Below are positions 41,077 to 50,369 of a DNA stretch of 64,000 bases, piece by piece. Numbering within the stretch: position 1 is the stretch's first letter; every line of letters starts with the position of its first letter. Origin of the DNA: an uncultured Paraglaciecola sp. (lineage in GTDB: Bacteria; Pseudomonadota; Gammaproteobacteria; Enterobacterales; Alteromonadaceae); contig CANMKA010000004.1 of the NCBI GenBank assembly GCA_947498355.1, forward strand, positions 116,864 to 180,863, given 5' to 3'. Position numbers and translations under genes: made by a program. The notes under the pieces were generated by a model that searched no databases, was not told the origin of the DNA, and saw only the letters and a list, made by a program, of their open reading frames with translations.

Positions 41077-41997
41077 ATGCTAAACCGTCTACAAGAATCT
41101 GACATTAAGTTATTACGTGTATTTTACGCCGTAGCCTCCTGTAATGGCTTTACCGCCGCTGAGCCTGTATTGCGTATGCAAAGGCCTAATATTAGCGCCG
41201 CAATCAAAAAACTTGAGGAGCGCTTAGACTTAGTCTTGTGCCATAGAGGCCGTGGTGGTTTTCAAATGACCAAAGAAGGCGAAGTGGTTTTTCAAGAAAC
41301 CAAGCGTATATTTAATTCTTTTGATAACTTTGTTTTTAATCTCAAAAGCTTACACGATGATTACTCGGGCCATATTACCTTAGTGATGATGGCTGGGTTG
41401 CCTTTGTCATATCACCTTGCCGTCAGTAAAGCGGTAAAAAGCACTATGAAAAAATTTAACGACATTCACGTTAATATCCAAACTCGGCTATACAACGAAG
41501 TAGAGCATGCGGCTTTATCGGGTGAGTGTCATCTGGTGTTATCAACCTATGACATGGTTAGACCAGAGTCTGTGACCTTTCATCCGACAGAGGTTAGATG
41601 TAAAGGCCGACTATACTGCGCGCCATCCCATGCCTTAGCTAAGTATCGAGAGGGATTGCCTGCCAGTATTAACATAGAAGATTACCCGGCCATAGGCATT
41701 TCTGGTCTCTCATCGGCTAACTATATTACTGAAGATTCACGTATGGCAATTCAGACCTTTTCAGACTCCTACGATGCCTGTTTATCTGCCATCATGACGG
41801 GCGAATATGTCGGGTTATTGCCTGATTATGTGTTAACTAACCAAGCTGCTGGGTTAGGTTTAGTGCCTGTTGGCAAAAGCTTGTTTGAGTTTGACCACGA
41901 ATTATTTGTTATGAATGGTAAGAATACTCGTCTTAATCCAGTGCTTAGGCATCTAATCAAAGAAATGAGCTACTTTATACAGCAAGCCCACGTTTAA
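41077..41997 (+). CDS. LysR family transcriptional regulator
   Basis: A 306-residue regulator. The N-terminal winged helix-turn-helix covers LLRVFYAVASCNGFTAAEP and RPNISAAIKKLEERLDLVL; the rest is a periplasmic-binding-like effector domain. It is divergent from the cupredoxin/DUF3034/haemoglobin operon with about 217 bp between starts, the usual layout for a LysR regulator and its target. I could not identify a convincing T-N11-A operator. The effector is unknown. Confidence 0.9.
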   Translation: MLNRLQESDIKLLRVFYAVASCNGFTAAEPVLRMQRPNISAAIKKLEERLDLVLCHRGRGGFQMTKEGEVVFQETKRIFNSFDNFVFNLKSLHDDYSGHITLVMMAGLPLSYHLAVSKAVKSTMKKFNDIHVNIQTRLYNEVEHAALSGECHLVLSTYDMVRPESVTFHPTEVRCKGRLYCAPSHALAKYREGLPASINIEDYPAIGISGLSSANYITEDSRMAIQTFSDSYDACLSAIMTGEYVGLLPDYVLTNQAAGLGLVPVGKSLFEFDHELFVMNGKNTRLNPVLRHLIKEMSYFIQQAHV

Positions 41998-42284
41998 GAA
42001 AGTGACAAAAAACACCGATTAAGATGCAGGTTAGGGCGTGTTATCTTGATTGGTGCCCAACGCGCTTTAGATAAAGCGGACAAAACCTTGAGCCTCGCTG
42101 TTGTCTACCTCAGTGTCTTGTTTCACTGTTTAACGCCTTTTCAGTCTATAGGTTCACCTCTTGTCTGGTTCTGGTTGTTTAAGTGAATCCCCCCACGAAA
42201 GTTAAGTTAGTCTTCAGTTTCTATTCATCCTCAGATACCCATACTGAGTCTTAATTTCTAGGTTCGATAGATTTTAGGAGATGG

Positions 42285-43157
42285 ATGATGAAAATGAAGT
42301 TATTGGCGATATCATTAGGACTATTTGCTGCCACTCTCAATGCCATGGAACAATCCGATGATTGGCTGGCAGTATCTGTTGAGCGTCAGTTTGATAAAAC
42401 CTCAGAGTTAACCCGCACTAGGTCAAAATGGGACGAGTCAAGTCAGCTTGCGGATACTCTAGCTGACGCCAGTCTGAGCACTGGTCAGCGTCTTGACACA
42501 TCTAATCAGCAAGATAGCGACGCCGAAAACCACAGGGATAACAATACTCAACACGCGCCGCTTTCTTCGCCTCAGTTGTTGAAAAAGCTGGGTGCGAAAA
42601 AACTAGAGGGTAGACCACAATTAGTTTTAAATTCTTCACGTTATTGGATTTATGATGGGAAGGTAGCGTTTCTTACAGACAGAGATGGTGATAGGTTTTA
42701 CAGCGAGTTTAGTGTGGAATTCGACGCTGATACCGAATTTCTCTCATCACAGGTTTATGCGCGTTTGTATTTAGGGCGAGGTGAGGTATTTAAAGAGTTT
42801 CATAGTACAGCCAACTTCTTTATTAACAGTGATTCTAGCGAAGACACCCTAGTGGTTGAAAGCCAGTTAGTTTCTGGGTTCGCGCCAGCGGATTACGAAG
42901 TGTTGATTGAATTGTATCAAGCCAGTACCAATCAATTAGTGGCGGTATTGGATGGAACCAGTGATGCAGATCTTTATTTGTTGCCATTAGAGAGCCAAAA
43001 TTTTGAACAAGATCACCTAGATACAGTAGTGGTGGTGCATGAAAGCGGCGGCAGTAGCGGTCTGTGGACGATAGCTTGGTTATGCTTAGGGCTTATGACC
43101 AGATTATGCTGGCGCAGATGGCATCCAGAATTCAAGTTACAGAGGTTGACAAGTTAA
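42285..43157 (+). CDS. GlyGly-CTERM surface protein (choice-of-anchor H-like)
   Basis: A 290-residue exported protein. A signal peptide (ending TLNA) and a polar, low-complexity region precede a domain of about 130 residues (SRYWIYDGKVAFLTDRDGD, then FYSEFSVEFDADTEF) resembling the choice-of-anchor H family as I recall it. The C-terminus has ESGGSSG, a hydrophobic helix and a basic end (CWRRW), the rhombosortase-type GlyGly-CTERM signal. Such proteins are exported through type II secretion and anchored after cleavage. No role can be assigned. Confidence 0.7.
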   Translation: MMKMKLLAISLGLFAATLNAMEQSDDWLAVSVERQFDKTSELTRTRSKWDESSQLADTLADASLSTGQRLDTSNQQDSDAENHRDNNTQHAPLSSPQLLKKLGAKKLEGRPQLVLNSSRYWIYDGKVAFLTDRDGDRFYSEFSVEFDADTEFLSSQVYARLYLGRGEVFKEFHSTANFFINSDSSEDTLVVESQLVSGFAPADYEVLIELYQASTNQLVAVLDGTSDADLYLLPLESQNFEQDHLDTVVVVHESGGSSGLWTIAWLCLGLMTRLCWRRWHPEFKLQRLTS

Positions 43158-43164
43158 GTCGTAC

Positions 43165-43195
43165 ATAAAAAAGAGGCGCTAACTGCGCCTCGATT
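43165..43195 (-). terminator. Terminator of the dUTPase gene
   Basis: A 7-bp perfect GAGGCGC/GCGCCTC stem (43173-43179 with 43185-43191) around a 5-nt loop. The A-run on its left side gives a strong U-tract when transcribed on the minus strand. Read-through from the plus strand meets only a weak T-tract. Confidence 0.82.
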
Positions 43196-43242
43196 TAAGT
43201 CTGTTTGGGTTTTAAAAGAGATAGAGTCGGATTCAGGACTGT

Positions 43243-43902
43243 TTATTCGGCTTCGGGATAACGGGCTTTTAGACCTTGGTATACCTTATCGCTATAGTTC
43301 TGTTGGCTGATATCTAAGCCATTTAACACGTCTACTAGGTGTTCGTTGTCTTCTTTACCTTGCCATATCTTGACGTAAGTACCGGATTTATAGCCATGAT
43401 CTTGGCGAAAGAAATTCAGTACGTTTTTGCCCACATATTGTCGAAATAATTCGTCTGAGCTCATTTCAGCTTGTTCAACAATACAAATGAATAAAGGAAC
43501 ATCAAAGCGTTTAGCGGCACATAACCCTGCCATCAGCTCTAAATTATCAACTATGTGTTGTTCGGTAAACTTATAGTTTTGGCCATCAAAAGTAAGATTT
43601 TGGCCGTCGCTGGTAAGAGCCTGTGCAATGGTTTTGGCAGATAGGTCGACATCTCCAGAGAACTTAATCAGAATATCCGACAAAGCAAAATGCCAAATAT
43701 CGACCAACTCCATTTGCAGCTGGGGTAAGTCTTTTTGTTGTGCTTTCCACCATTTCCAGCCGTGGTGCTCAATGCCTTCTACCGATTCAATCATGGCAGC
43801 ACGTAAATAGGCATAGCCAGCGTTTAACCAGTCGGGGTTAACCTTTTTATTCATAGCGTCTTGCAAAGACAGCATAGTGGCGAGTTGGGTGGACGTTAAC
43901 AT
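43243..43902 (-). CDS. Dimeric dUTP diphosphatase (MazG/all-alpha NTPase family)
   Basis: A 219-residue protein of the dimeric dUTPase family, unrelated to trimeric Dut. Motifs include LATMLSLQDAMNKKVNPDW, AAMIESVEGIEHHGWKWWK, and LQMELVDIWHFALSD, with the Glu/Asp residues that bind metal. It removes dUTP to keep uracil out of DNA. It is a single-gene unit with its own terminator. Some marine gammaproteobacteria use this type in place of, or beside, classical Dut. Confidence 0.88.
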   Translation of the reverse strand: MLTSTQLATMLSLQDAMNKKVNPDWLNAGYAYLRAAMIESVEGIEHHGWKWWKAQQKDLPQLQMELVDIWHFALSDILIKFSGDVDLSAKTIAQALTSDGQNLTFDGQNYKFTEQHIVDNLELMAGLCAAKRFDVPLFICIVEQAEMSSDELFRQYVGKNVLNFFRQDHGYKSGTYVKIWQGKEDNEHLVDVLNGLDISQQNYSDKVYQGLKARYPEAE

Positions 43903-44096
43903 GGGACTCCCTGAAGTGGTGTTGGTAATGTAAAAAAACTAAATCTCAGTTGCTTAATTTAGCATGTTAGCAGGCAAAAAATTGACTAGCCTGATAACCA
44001 AGGTTTAGGGTGATTTTGGGTTATTGTAATGCAGATAATTTATTGGGCTAGATTATACCAGTTACATACCTAACTACTAGAGAGCCAGTGCGTAAC

Positions 44097-45347
44097 TTAT
44101 TGTGAGTATTCATCTGCCTTGGTTTTATAGTTTTGGATAAATTGTCCGATGGCTGCCGTACGTTGCTGATCGAGTTGTTGTTTGATTTGCGCGCCCGCAT
44201 ACCCTTTGCCAATGATTTGCTGAATATCTACCGCAGACGCTGCACCATATGCCTGCCATATATAGTCGGCTTGGGCGTACTTGGCGTTTTCGAAGTGAGT
44301 TCTACCTCTGGCATCTGCGGTACAAGCGATTAAAAAGTCTTTAAATCGATCAGGCTTGCGCCATACGTCTACCTTATTTAACAGGCTTAAAATTGTGCTG
44401 GCCTTTAAGTCAAAGGCACGGTGGATGTGGCTATGGTATTCACTCATTAATATGGCTAAATCTCGGCACTCATTTGGCACTTTTAACCGAGCTGATAAGG
44501 TCTTAATTGCATTTATGCCAAGCTTTTCATGGCCATGATGCGAGGGCCATTTTTCGGGTGGCGTTAGACCTTTGCCTAAGTCATGAACTAAGGCTGCGTA
44601 ACGCACTGTCAGTTTATCTGAGAGTTTTTCAGCTTGCTGCATTACCATTAGGGTGTGCACTCCAGTATCGATTTCGGGATGCCATTTTGCTGGGTTAGGA
44701 ATACCCCATAATACTGCAAGTTCTGGGAACCACACGTCTAAAGCCCCGACCTCTTTGAGCACGCTTATGTATACTTGTCCATTTTGGCCTTCAAGGCTTT
44801 TAGCGGTTTCTAGCCAAACCCGCTCTGCACTTAGATTAGCTAGCTCTTGGTTAGCCACAATTTGCTGCATAAGACTAAGGGTTTCGGGAGCAATACTAAA
44901 ACCTAAGTGATGATATCTCGCGGCAAACCTAGCGACTCTTAATACCCGTAATGGATCTTCAATAAAGGCATCGGATACATGCCTAAGGATTTTATTAGCT
45001 AAATCTTGCTGGCCATTAAAAGGATCGATTATGTTTCCATCTATCCCTTGTGCCATTGCGTTGATGGTGAGGTCTCGTCGCAATAAATCTTGCTCAAGGG
45101 TAACCTGTTTAGATGTATCGCAGCTAAAGCCAGTGTAGCCGGTTCCTATTTTCTTTTCGGTGCGGGCTAAGGCATATTCCTCTTTGCTTTGGGGGTGCAA
45201 AAAAACTGGAAAATCGGCGCCTACGGGCAAATATCCTTCATCGAGCATTTGTTTAGGGCTACTGCCCACTACAACCCAATCTCTGTCCTTTACCGGAATG
45301 CCAAGTAAGCTGTCGCGAACGGCACCGCCCACTAAATATTTTTGCAT
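44097..45347 (-). CDS. cca: CCA-adding tRNA nucleotidyltransferase
   Basis: A 416-residue enzyme. The nucleotidyltransferase core has YLVGGAVRDSLLG and the Asp pair in VKDRDWVVVG; RRDLTINAMAQ and EDPLRVLRVARFAARY are signature segments. An HD domain (ALVHDLGKGLTPPEKWPSH) gives the multifunctional, phosphohydrolase-containing form found in gammaproteobacteria. It repairs or adds the 3' CCA of tRNAs. It is divergent from the GspA-like gene. Confidence 0.97.
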   Translation of the reverse strand: MQKYLVGGAVRDSLLGIPVKDRDWVVVGSSPKQMLDEGYLPVGADFPVFLHPQSKEEYALARTEKKIGTGYTGFSCDTSKQVTLEQDLLRRDLTINAMAQGIDGNIIDPFNGQQDLANKILRHVSDAFIEDPLRVLRVARFAARYHHLGFSIAPETLSLMQQIVANQELANLSAERVWLETAKSLEGQNGQVYISVLKEVGALDVWFPELAVLWGIPNPAKWHPEIDTGVHTLMVMQQAEKLSDKLTVRYAALVHDLGKGLTPPEKWPSHHGHEKLGINAIKTLSARLKVPNECRDLAILMSEYHSHIHRAFDLKASTILSLLNKVDVWRKPDRFKDFLIACTADARGRTHFENAKYAQADYIWQAYGAASAVDIQQIIGKGYAGAQIKQQLDQQRTAAIGQFIQNYKTKADEYSQ

Positions 45348-45603
45348 ACATACCCCTATAAACTACTCGTGACATTATGCCTGAACGTCGGCCTATGCAG
45401 AAGCTTGGCATAAGTTTATCTGCGTAAACCTGAGTGCCTAAATGGAGCTTACTGGATTTTGGGGCATTACGGGGTAGCTAGGCACCACAAAAAAACACGG
45501 GTTGAAATATTAATTAACCATACACTCTTTGACAACTGGCGAGGGACTGGGTAGCGTTACTGCGCCAATTCGTTACTTACTTTTACGGAACTGTATTCAG
45601 CTT

Positions 45604-46515
45604 ATGTATCTTAGTTATTTTGGGTTAACCGATAATCCTTTTTCTATTGCGCCCAACCCAGATTATTTATATATGAGTCCAAGGCATAAAGAAGCCCTTG
45701 CCCATTTGACCTTTGGCCTGCGTGAAAGCGGCGGGTTTGTGATGTTAACCGGTGAGGTAGGGACAGGTAAAACCACGGTTTCTCGTAAGTTAATGCAACA
45801 GCTTCCCAGCAATACCCAAGTGGCTATGGTGCTAAACCCGACGCTTTCGGCCCTTGAATTGCTCGGAACGATTTGTAATGAATTAGGCGTTTCATATAAG
45901 CAAAAGCATGCGAGTTTAAAATACTTTACCGATCAAATATTAACTAAGTTAGCCAGTAATCATGAGCAGGGGATCAATACCGTCCTGATTGTTGATGAAG
46001 CTCAGCATTTGCTCCCAGAAGTACTCGAACAGTTGCGGTTACTCACTAATTTAGAAACTAACCGTGAAAAACTACTAAAAGTCGTGTTGATTGGCCAACC
46101 AGAGTTACAGCAGTTACTTAAACGTAATGAATTAAGGCAACTAGCCCAGCGTATTACCGCGAGATACCATTTATTGCCCCTTACTGGGACAGAAGTCTAT
46201 TCGTATATTAGCCACAGGTTGAATGTCGCTCAAGGTGACATAAGTATATTTTCTCAATCCACCATACGCGTGATTTTTCAAATTAGTGGAGGCATTCCAA
46301 GACTCATTAATTTGCTTTGTGACCGAGCCCTTACCTTAACCTACACCAAACAAATGCCAGTGGTGCCTTCACATATTTTGGTTGCGGCTGCTGAGCAAAT
46401 ACTTGGTGATGATGTGGTTGAACAAAGGTTAAGTAAGAATAAAAACTTGGGCTTACTTGCTATTTTTATTGGAATGACAGGTTTGGGTTACGCCCTAACT
46501 TGGATGGGGAGTTAG
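45604..46515 (+). CDS. gspA: GspA/ExeA-type AAA ATPase of type II secretion
   Basis: About 303 residues from the ATG at 45604, where the family N-terminus MYLSYFGLTDNPFSIAPNPD begins; an upstream TTG at 45529 has no support. Walker A is GEVGTGKTT (about residue 51) and Walker B LIVDEAQHL (about 127); a C-terminal membrane helix (about 286-303) ends the protein. Longer ExeA proteins have an additional peptidoglycan-binding domain that is absent here. With GspB it helps assemble the secretin through the cell wall. The gspB gene follows 1 bp later. Confidence 0.85.
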   Translation: MYLSYFGLTDNPFSIAPNPDYLYMSPRHKEALAHLTFGLRESGGFVMLTGEVGTGKTTVSRKLMQQLPSNTQVAMVLNPTLSALELLGTICNELGVSYKQKHASLKYFTDQILTKLASNHEQGINTVLIVDEAQHLLPEVLEQLRLLTNLETNREKLLKVVLIGQPELQQLLKRNELRQLAQRITARYHLLPLTGTEVYSYISHRLNVAQGDISIFSQSTIRVIFQISGGIPRLINLLCDRALTLTYTKQMPVVPSHILVAAAEQILGDDVVEQRLSKNKNLGLLAIFIGMTGLGYALTWMGS

Positions 46516-46516
46516 C

Positions 46517-47716
46517 ATGAGCAATATTCAAAAACTTGCTATTCAAGATCTTGTGCCGGGTATGGTGATCCTAAGAGTGACTCAACAACAAGGGCCGGTC
46601 AAAATCAGTAAATCGGGCTTAGTATCGAGTATGGATATGGTGCAAGGCCTGCAAGAAATGGGAATTTTGCAAGTAGAAGTCGATTTAGACCAAACCGTAC
46701 AAATTGAATCTGACTCTGTCCCCATAGTAGAGCCTTCGGCAACTCAGAAGATGCTTACTCGTTCAATGAGCTCAAATAATCGTCTTGACGATAGTTTATC
46801 TAGTCAATTTCATCGCAGTTTGTTTTTACCGTCTGTGAATGATTTACCGTCAAAGTTTCAATTTTATGCCAAGCGTTATAGCCGTGCTGCTGTCGTCGCT
46901 GTTATGGGGTTAATTTTTGGCTTAATGTTAGGGAATCTCGGCACCATCAATCATATGTTCCAAACCGTTGTGAACAACAGTAGTGCAACCCTAGGACAAA
47001 ATAGCGCCGAGGATCTTGACACTGTATCTATTGAAACTGGGTCGATTGACACGGAACAAACTGAGAGTGACAATCTGCAAAATCAATCGCCTTTATTAAG
47101 CCCTAACGAAACTCACAAGGGTACGCAGAATACCAATCAGGCAACCAGCAAAGGCAATGACTTAATCACTGACGGAGCTCAAACTGAGCAAGATCTAGTT
47201 CAACACAATACAAGGCCAATTGCGTCTGCGCCCACCCTAGCAGCATCGGCGGTTGCGCAAAACGTACCTAGGCAAAACGACCAAAACCTTGCTGTACAAA
47301 GCCAAGACGATAACTTGAATCAAAACCAACGCCCTCAAGCTGAATCAGCCCAAGCGCCAGTCGAACCTGCACCTGTTCAAATATCCAATGAGTTACTAAG
47401 TAAGTTTAATAAGGCGTTACAAGAAGTGTCAGAGCAACCTGAGTCTGAGATTGCCCCAGAAAAATCAGATGTACAGGGTGTGGTGCGAATTGACCAGTTG
47501 CCCCCTTGGTTGATGACAGAATTACCCTCTATGGCTTTTTCGGCGCATATGTACGCATCTGATCCCAAGCAGAGATGGGTACGAGTCAATAACGATAAAT
47601 TAGTCGAAGGTGACCTAATCGACCGTAAGGTCACCATAATGAGAATCGACCCTCAGCACGTTATTTTGAATTACGCAGGGCATGAGTTTTCGATGAGTGC
47701 GTTGACCGACTGGTAG
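46517..47716 (+). CDS. gspB: GspB-like protein with N-terminal DUF3391
   Basis: A 399-residue protein. Residues 1-65 form a DUF3391 domain (IQDLVPGMVILRVTQQQGPV then KISKSGLVSS). A membrane helix lies at about 124-142. A long Gln/Asn/Ser-rich periplasmic linker (about 150-320) leads to a C-terminal GspB/PulB domain (LPPWLMTELPSMAFSAHMY, then VEGDLIDRKVTIMRIDP). It is paired with the GspA-like ATPase. The DUF3391 cytoplasmic domain is also the N-terminus of the convergent HD-GYP protein. Possible roles are docking and signalling; this is inference. Confidence 0.82.
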   Translation: MSNIQKLAIQDLVPGMVILRVTQQQGPVKISKSGLVSSMDMVQGLQEMGILQVEVDLDQTVQIESDSVPIVEPSATQKMLTRSMSSNNRLDDSLSSQFHRSLFLPSVNDLPSKFQFYAKRYSRAAVVAVMGLIFGLMLGNLGTINHMFQTVVNNSSATLGQNSAEDLDTVSIETGSIDTEQTESDNLQNQSPLLSPNETHKGTQNTNQATSKGNDLITDGAQTEQDLVQHNTRPIASAPTLAASAVAQNVPRQNDQNLAVQSQDDNLNQNQRPQAESAQAPVEPAPVQISNELLSKFNKALQEVSEQPESEIAPEKSDVQGVVRIDQLPPWLMTELPSMAFSAHMYASDPKQRWVRVNNDKLVEGDLIDRKVTIMRIDPQHVILNYAGHEFSMSALTDW

Positions 47717-47736
47717 TATTAGCTTTGCCCGTAATT

Positions 47737-48879
47737 TTACGCCATACCTAGCAGTTGCGTGATACCTGCACTGCCATCTTCCAGCGCACAGCCCATGACT
47801 ATTTTGTCTTGAGTGTTTGCTAGGTCGAGTTGTTGCACAAGGTCTTGTTTGTTTTCTATGTCGTAAAATACGGTAACTGTGGGAAGTAAAGGAGACTGTT
47901 TGTTGGTTTTAGTGACCATAGCCAGTTTGTCGCTGGCTAGTTTGACCACAGAACCCACAGGGTAGGCTCCAATACATTGAATAAATTGATTGACCAGGTG
48001 TGGGTCGAGTCCAAGTGCTTCGTTTTCGAGTTTAGCTAGGGCATCGCATGGTGTCATGGCATCTCGGTGTGGGCGAGTGGTAATGAGTGAATCATAGGTA
48101 TCGACTATGGCAGCCATGCGGCTATATTGAGATATATCGTCTCCTGATATGCCTTTAGGGTAGCCCGACCCATCTAAACGTTCGTGATGTTGCTCAATAA
48201 TTTGTAGGCTGATTGGATCTAATCCCTCGATTTTTTTCACAGCTTTTAAAGCAATATCAATATGAGTCTGCATTTTACTTTGTTCGGCAGGGGTAAAGAT
48301 TTGTTGTTTTTGTGTGAGTAACAAAGGCAGTTGTAACATGCCTATGTCCATTAGTAGTGTACCTGCACCCAGTTTATCGAGTAGTGATTTCTCTAGCCCT
48401 AGGTGTTGACCAAATAGCACGATTAATATGGCGCAATTGATGCTGTGTTCGAGGAAGTATTCGACATCTTCTTTAACTAAGGTTACCGCACTAAAAACGT
48501 CATTTTGCTCGAAGGCTTGGCTGATAATGCTTTCGGTGACTTCGCTGACTTCCTCTAAATTAGACAATTTGCCTTTAGCTGCGCGTTTTAATAGCCGGCC
48601 TTGAATAGACTTAGCTTGGCTGTGGACTTCGAGAGAATCTTTTAGTTTTTCGCTAAATTCTTGCTTGGCTTGCTCGGCGGCAAGGGTCTCTGGTGTTTGG
48701 TGGGAACTTTTACTCAAATCGACTTCAACTTCCAGTACCCCTTGCTCTACAACGCTTTGCAAATGAGATTCTGAGCTAACCTTGCCTTCTACTTTGATGG
48801 TCAAGGTGCCTAGCTGTTTAACCACTTTGGTTACATACATGCCAGGTAATAGTTCAGATATATCAATAGTTTGCAGCAT
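47737..48879 (-). CDS. DUF3391 + HD-GYP domain protein with degenerate HD motif
   Basis: A 380-residue protein. The N-terminal DUF3391 domain (ISELLPGMYVTKVVKQLGTL) is followed by a helical linker and an HD-GYP domain from about residue 140. The GYP part is intact (HHERLDGSGYPKG, 231-243), but the signature HD dipeptide is M177-D178 (LLMDIGMLQLP) in place of HD, so one metal ligand is lost. HD-GYP proteins are usually cyclic-di-GMP phosphodiesterases; this one may be inactive or a binding protein. It is convergent with gspB. Confidence 0.85.
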   Translation of the reverse strand: MLQTIDISELLPGMYVTKVVKQLGTLTIKVEGKVSSESHLQSVVEQGVLEVEVDLSKSSHQTPETLAAEQAKQEFSEKLKDSLEVHSQAKSIQGRLLKRAAKGKLSNLEEVSEVTESIISQAFEQNDVFSAVTLVKEDVEYFLEHSINCAILIVLFGQHLGLEKSLLDKLGAGTLLMDIGMLQLPLLLTQKQQIFTPAEQSKMQTHIDIALKAVKKIEGLDPISLQIIEQHHERLDGSGYPKGISGDDISQYSRMAAIVDTYDSLITTRPHRDAMTPCDALAKLENEALGLDPHLVNQFIQCIGAYPVGSVVKLASDKLAMVTKTNKQSPLLPTVTVFYDIENKQDLVQQLDLANTQDKIVMGCALEDGSAGITQLLGMA

Positions 48880-49000
48880 TAGGTTACTCTCTTAGGGCTC
48901 TGTAAAAAGTATTTGGGACTAGCTCAAAAAAATCAAGGTTAGTGCTGTTTATTTTATGCTATCTTGCTAACCATCAGGACATCGTAACGCAAAAAGCAAA

Positions 49001-49786
49001 ATGGAACTACGCTGGTTTTACCCATTATTACTGTTTATCTCAACTCTTAGTATAAATAAGGCTCACGCTAATTATTCGGGGGTAGAGCAGACACCTGCTA
49101 GGTTGACTGTGGCCACGGGGGAGCATTACTCACCTTATGTAGACCAAGGGCTGCCAGATGGCGGTTGGTCGGTTAGCCTAGTGATGCAAATTTTTAAGAC
49201 CATGTCGATAAACGCACACCTCGAGGTGCTACCTTGGGCCCGAGCGCTTGAATGGACTAAGCAAGGAAAGGTGCTAGGGGCTTTTCCCTATGTGTATTCG
49301 AGCAAGCGCAGTAAAGATTTTTTGTTTTCTGAGCCGATAAATTTTGTACCTGTTTATATTTATGTATCGCACTTTTCAACTCTTCGATCTTTTGAGCAGT
49401 TGAGGGGTAAAAGCTTGTGTTTTCCTTACGATTACAGCTTGAGTCAGCTCGAAGAGCAAGTCGTTAAACGTTTTGATATGTCGATTCATCGGGTCAAAGA
49501 CGGTAAAGGATGCTTAGTTCATGTACAAAAAGGCTGGAGTGATGCGGCCCTGATCAACGGCTATATTGACGCCGGTAAACTCTCTTTCGAGGCAGGCGAG
49601 CAACATGCTTTGTATGTTTTTCCAGAGCAAGTTGCTTTGGTTCCTCTCCACTTTGTTATCAGTAAACAGCGTAAAGACGCCCAGTTATGGATAGATGAGT
49701 TCAACAATGCCTTATCTATCATTACTGAAAATGGTAAAAAACAAGCCATAGACAATAAATTTCACACCCTGTTTGGTGTCCCCTAA
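49001..49786 (+). CDS. Periplasmic solute-binding protein (SBP_bac_3-like)
   Basis: A 261-residue exported protein with a signal peptide (ending KAHA). Segments ARLTVATGEHYSPYVDQGLP, VLPWARALEWTKQGKVLGAF and RSKDFLFSEPINFVP are typical of the extracellular solute-binding family 3 proteins often found unlinked to transporters. No permease or ATPase is adjacent, so it may be an orphan sensor or binding protein. Ligand unknown. Confidence 0.82.
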   Translation: MELRWFYPLLLFISTLSINKAHANYSGVEQTPARLTVATGEHYSPYVDQGLPDGGWSVSLVMQIFKTMSINAHLEVLPWARALEWTKQGKVLGAFPYVYSSKRSKDFLFSEPINFVPVYIYVSHFSTLRSFEQLRGKSLCFPYDYSLSQLEEQVVKRFDMSIHRVKDGKGCLVHVQKGWSDAALINGYIDAGKLSFEAGEQHALYVFPEQVALVPLHFVISKQRKDAQLWIDEFNNALSIITENGKKQAIDNKFHTLFGVP

Positions 49787-49835
49787 CTGGCGCAAAATTG
49801 TGTTACTCATTCTATGGCTTTAGCGAAGGTAAATT

Positions 49836-50234
49836 ATGAAAATACAGATATTAGGAATGTTAAGCGCGCTATGTGTTGGGGGGCATGTTTACGCCGATCC
49901 CCAAGCTGTCGAGAACGCTTCCTTAGAGTATGCTCAGGTGACTCAGGTTAAGGCGACTCAAAGTAAAGATAATACTTGGTGTTTTAGTGTCCAAGTTAGG
50001 CACAATGATCAAGGCTGGAAACATTACGCAGATGGCTGGCAAGTAATTGATACCCAAGGTAACCAATTAGGATTAAGAGTGTTAGGCCATCCCCACGATA
50101 ACGAGCAGCCCTTTACCCGCAAGCTTTGTAAAATTGCTATTCCAAAGGATATCAAGCAGGTAGTGGTGCGGGCCAAGTGTAATCAACATGGATTCGGGGG
50201 CAAAACGATGCTGGTAGATTTATATCTAAATTAG
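49836..50234 (+). CDS. Small periplasmic protein of unknown function
   Basis: A 132-residue protein with a signal peptide (ending HVYA). It contains the conserved-looking stretches HYADGWQVIDTQGNQLG and LGHPHDNEQPFTRKL, and three cysteines in the mature part that could form disulfides (WCFSV, LCKIA, KCNQH). I cannot name the family. It starts 49 bp after the solute-binding protein on the same strand, with no terminator between. Confidence 0.65.
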   Translation: MKIQILGMLSALCVGGHVYADPQAVENASLEYAQVTQVKATQSKDNTWCFSVQVRHNDQGWKHYADGWQVIDTQGNQLGLRVLGHPHDNEQPFTRKLCKIAIPKDIKQVVVRAKCNQHGFGGKTMLVDLYLN

Positions 50235-50292
50235 GCCCGCTGACAGCAAGTCAAAGCTCAAGGCGTGCCCTCGTTAAGTAATCGCCATAAAC

Positions 50293-50306
50293 TTGATCTA
50301 GATCAA
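50293..50306. promoter_or_regulatory. Perfect FNR/Anr-type box upstream of ompW
   Basis: TTGATCTAGATCAA is an exact match to the TTGAT-N4-ATCAA consensus. It is centred about 41 bp before a start predicted from a TAAAAT -10 (50328-50333), the class II activating position. ompW is known to respond to FNR in Escherichia coli, so oxygen control is plausible. Confidence 0.8.
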
Positions 50307-50369
50307 TTCGATATTTGTGAACCTGAGTAAAATTAAGCCATAAATTTTTGGTTTTAATTAGGTATTTTC

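Noticed and set aside
42031..42042. TTAGGGCGTGTT as a second copy of the MITE end
   Set aside because: It resembles the left end of the element at 23-304, but I find no matching inverted end within about 300 bp on either side.
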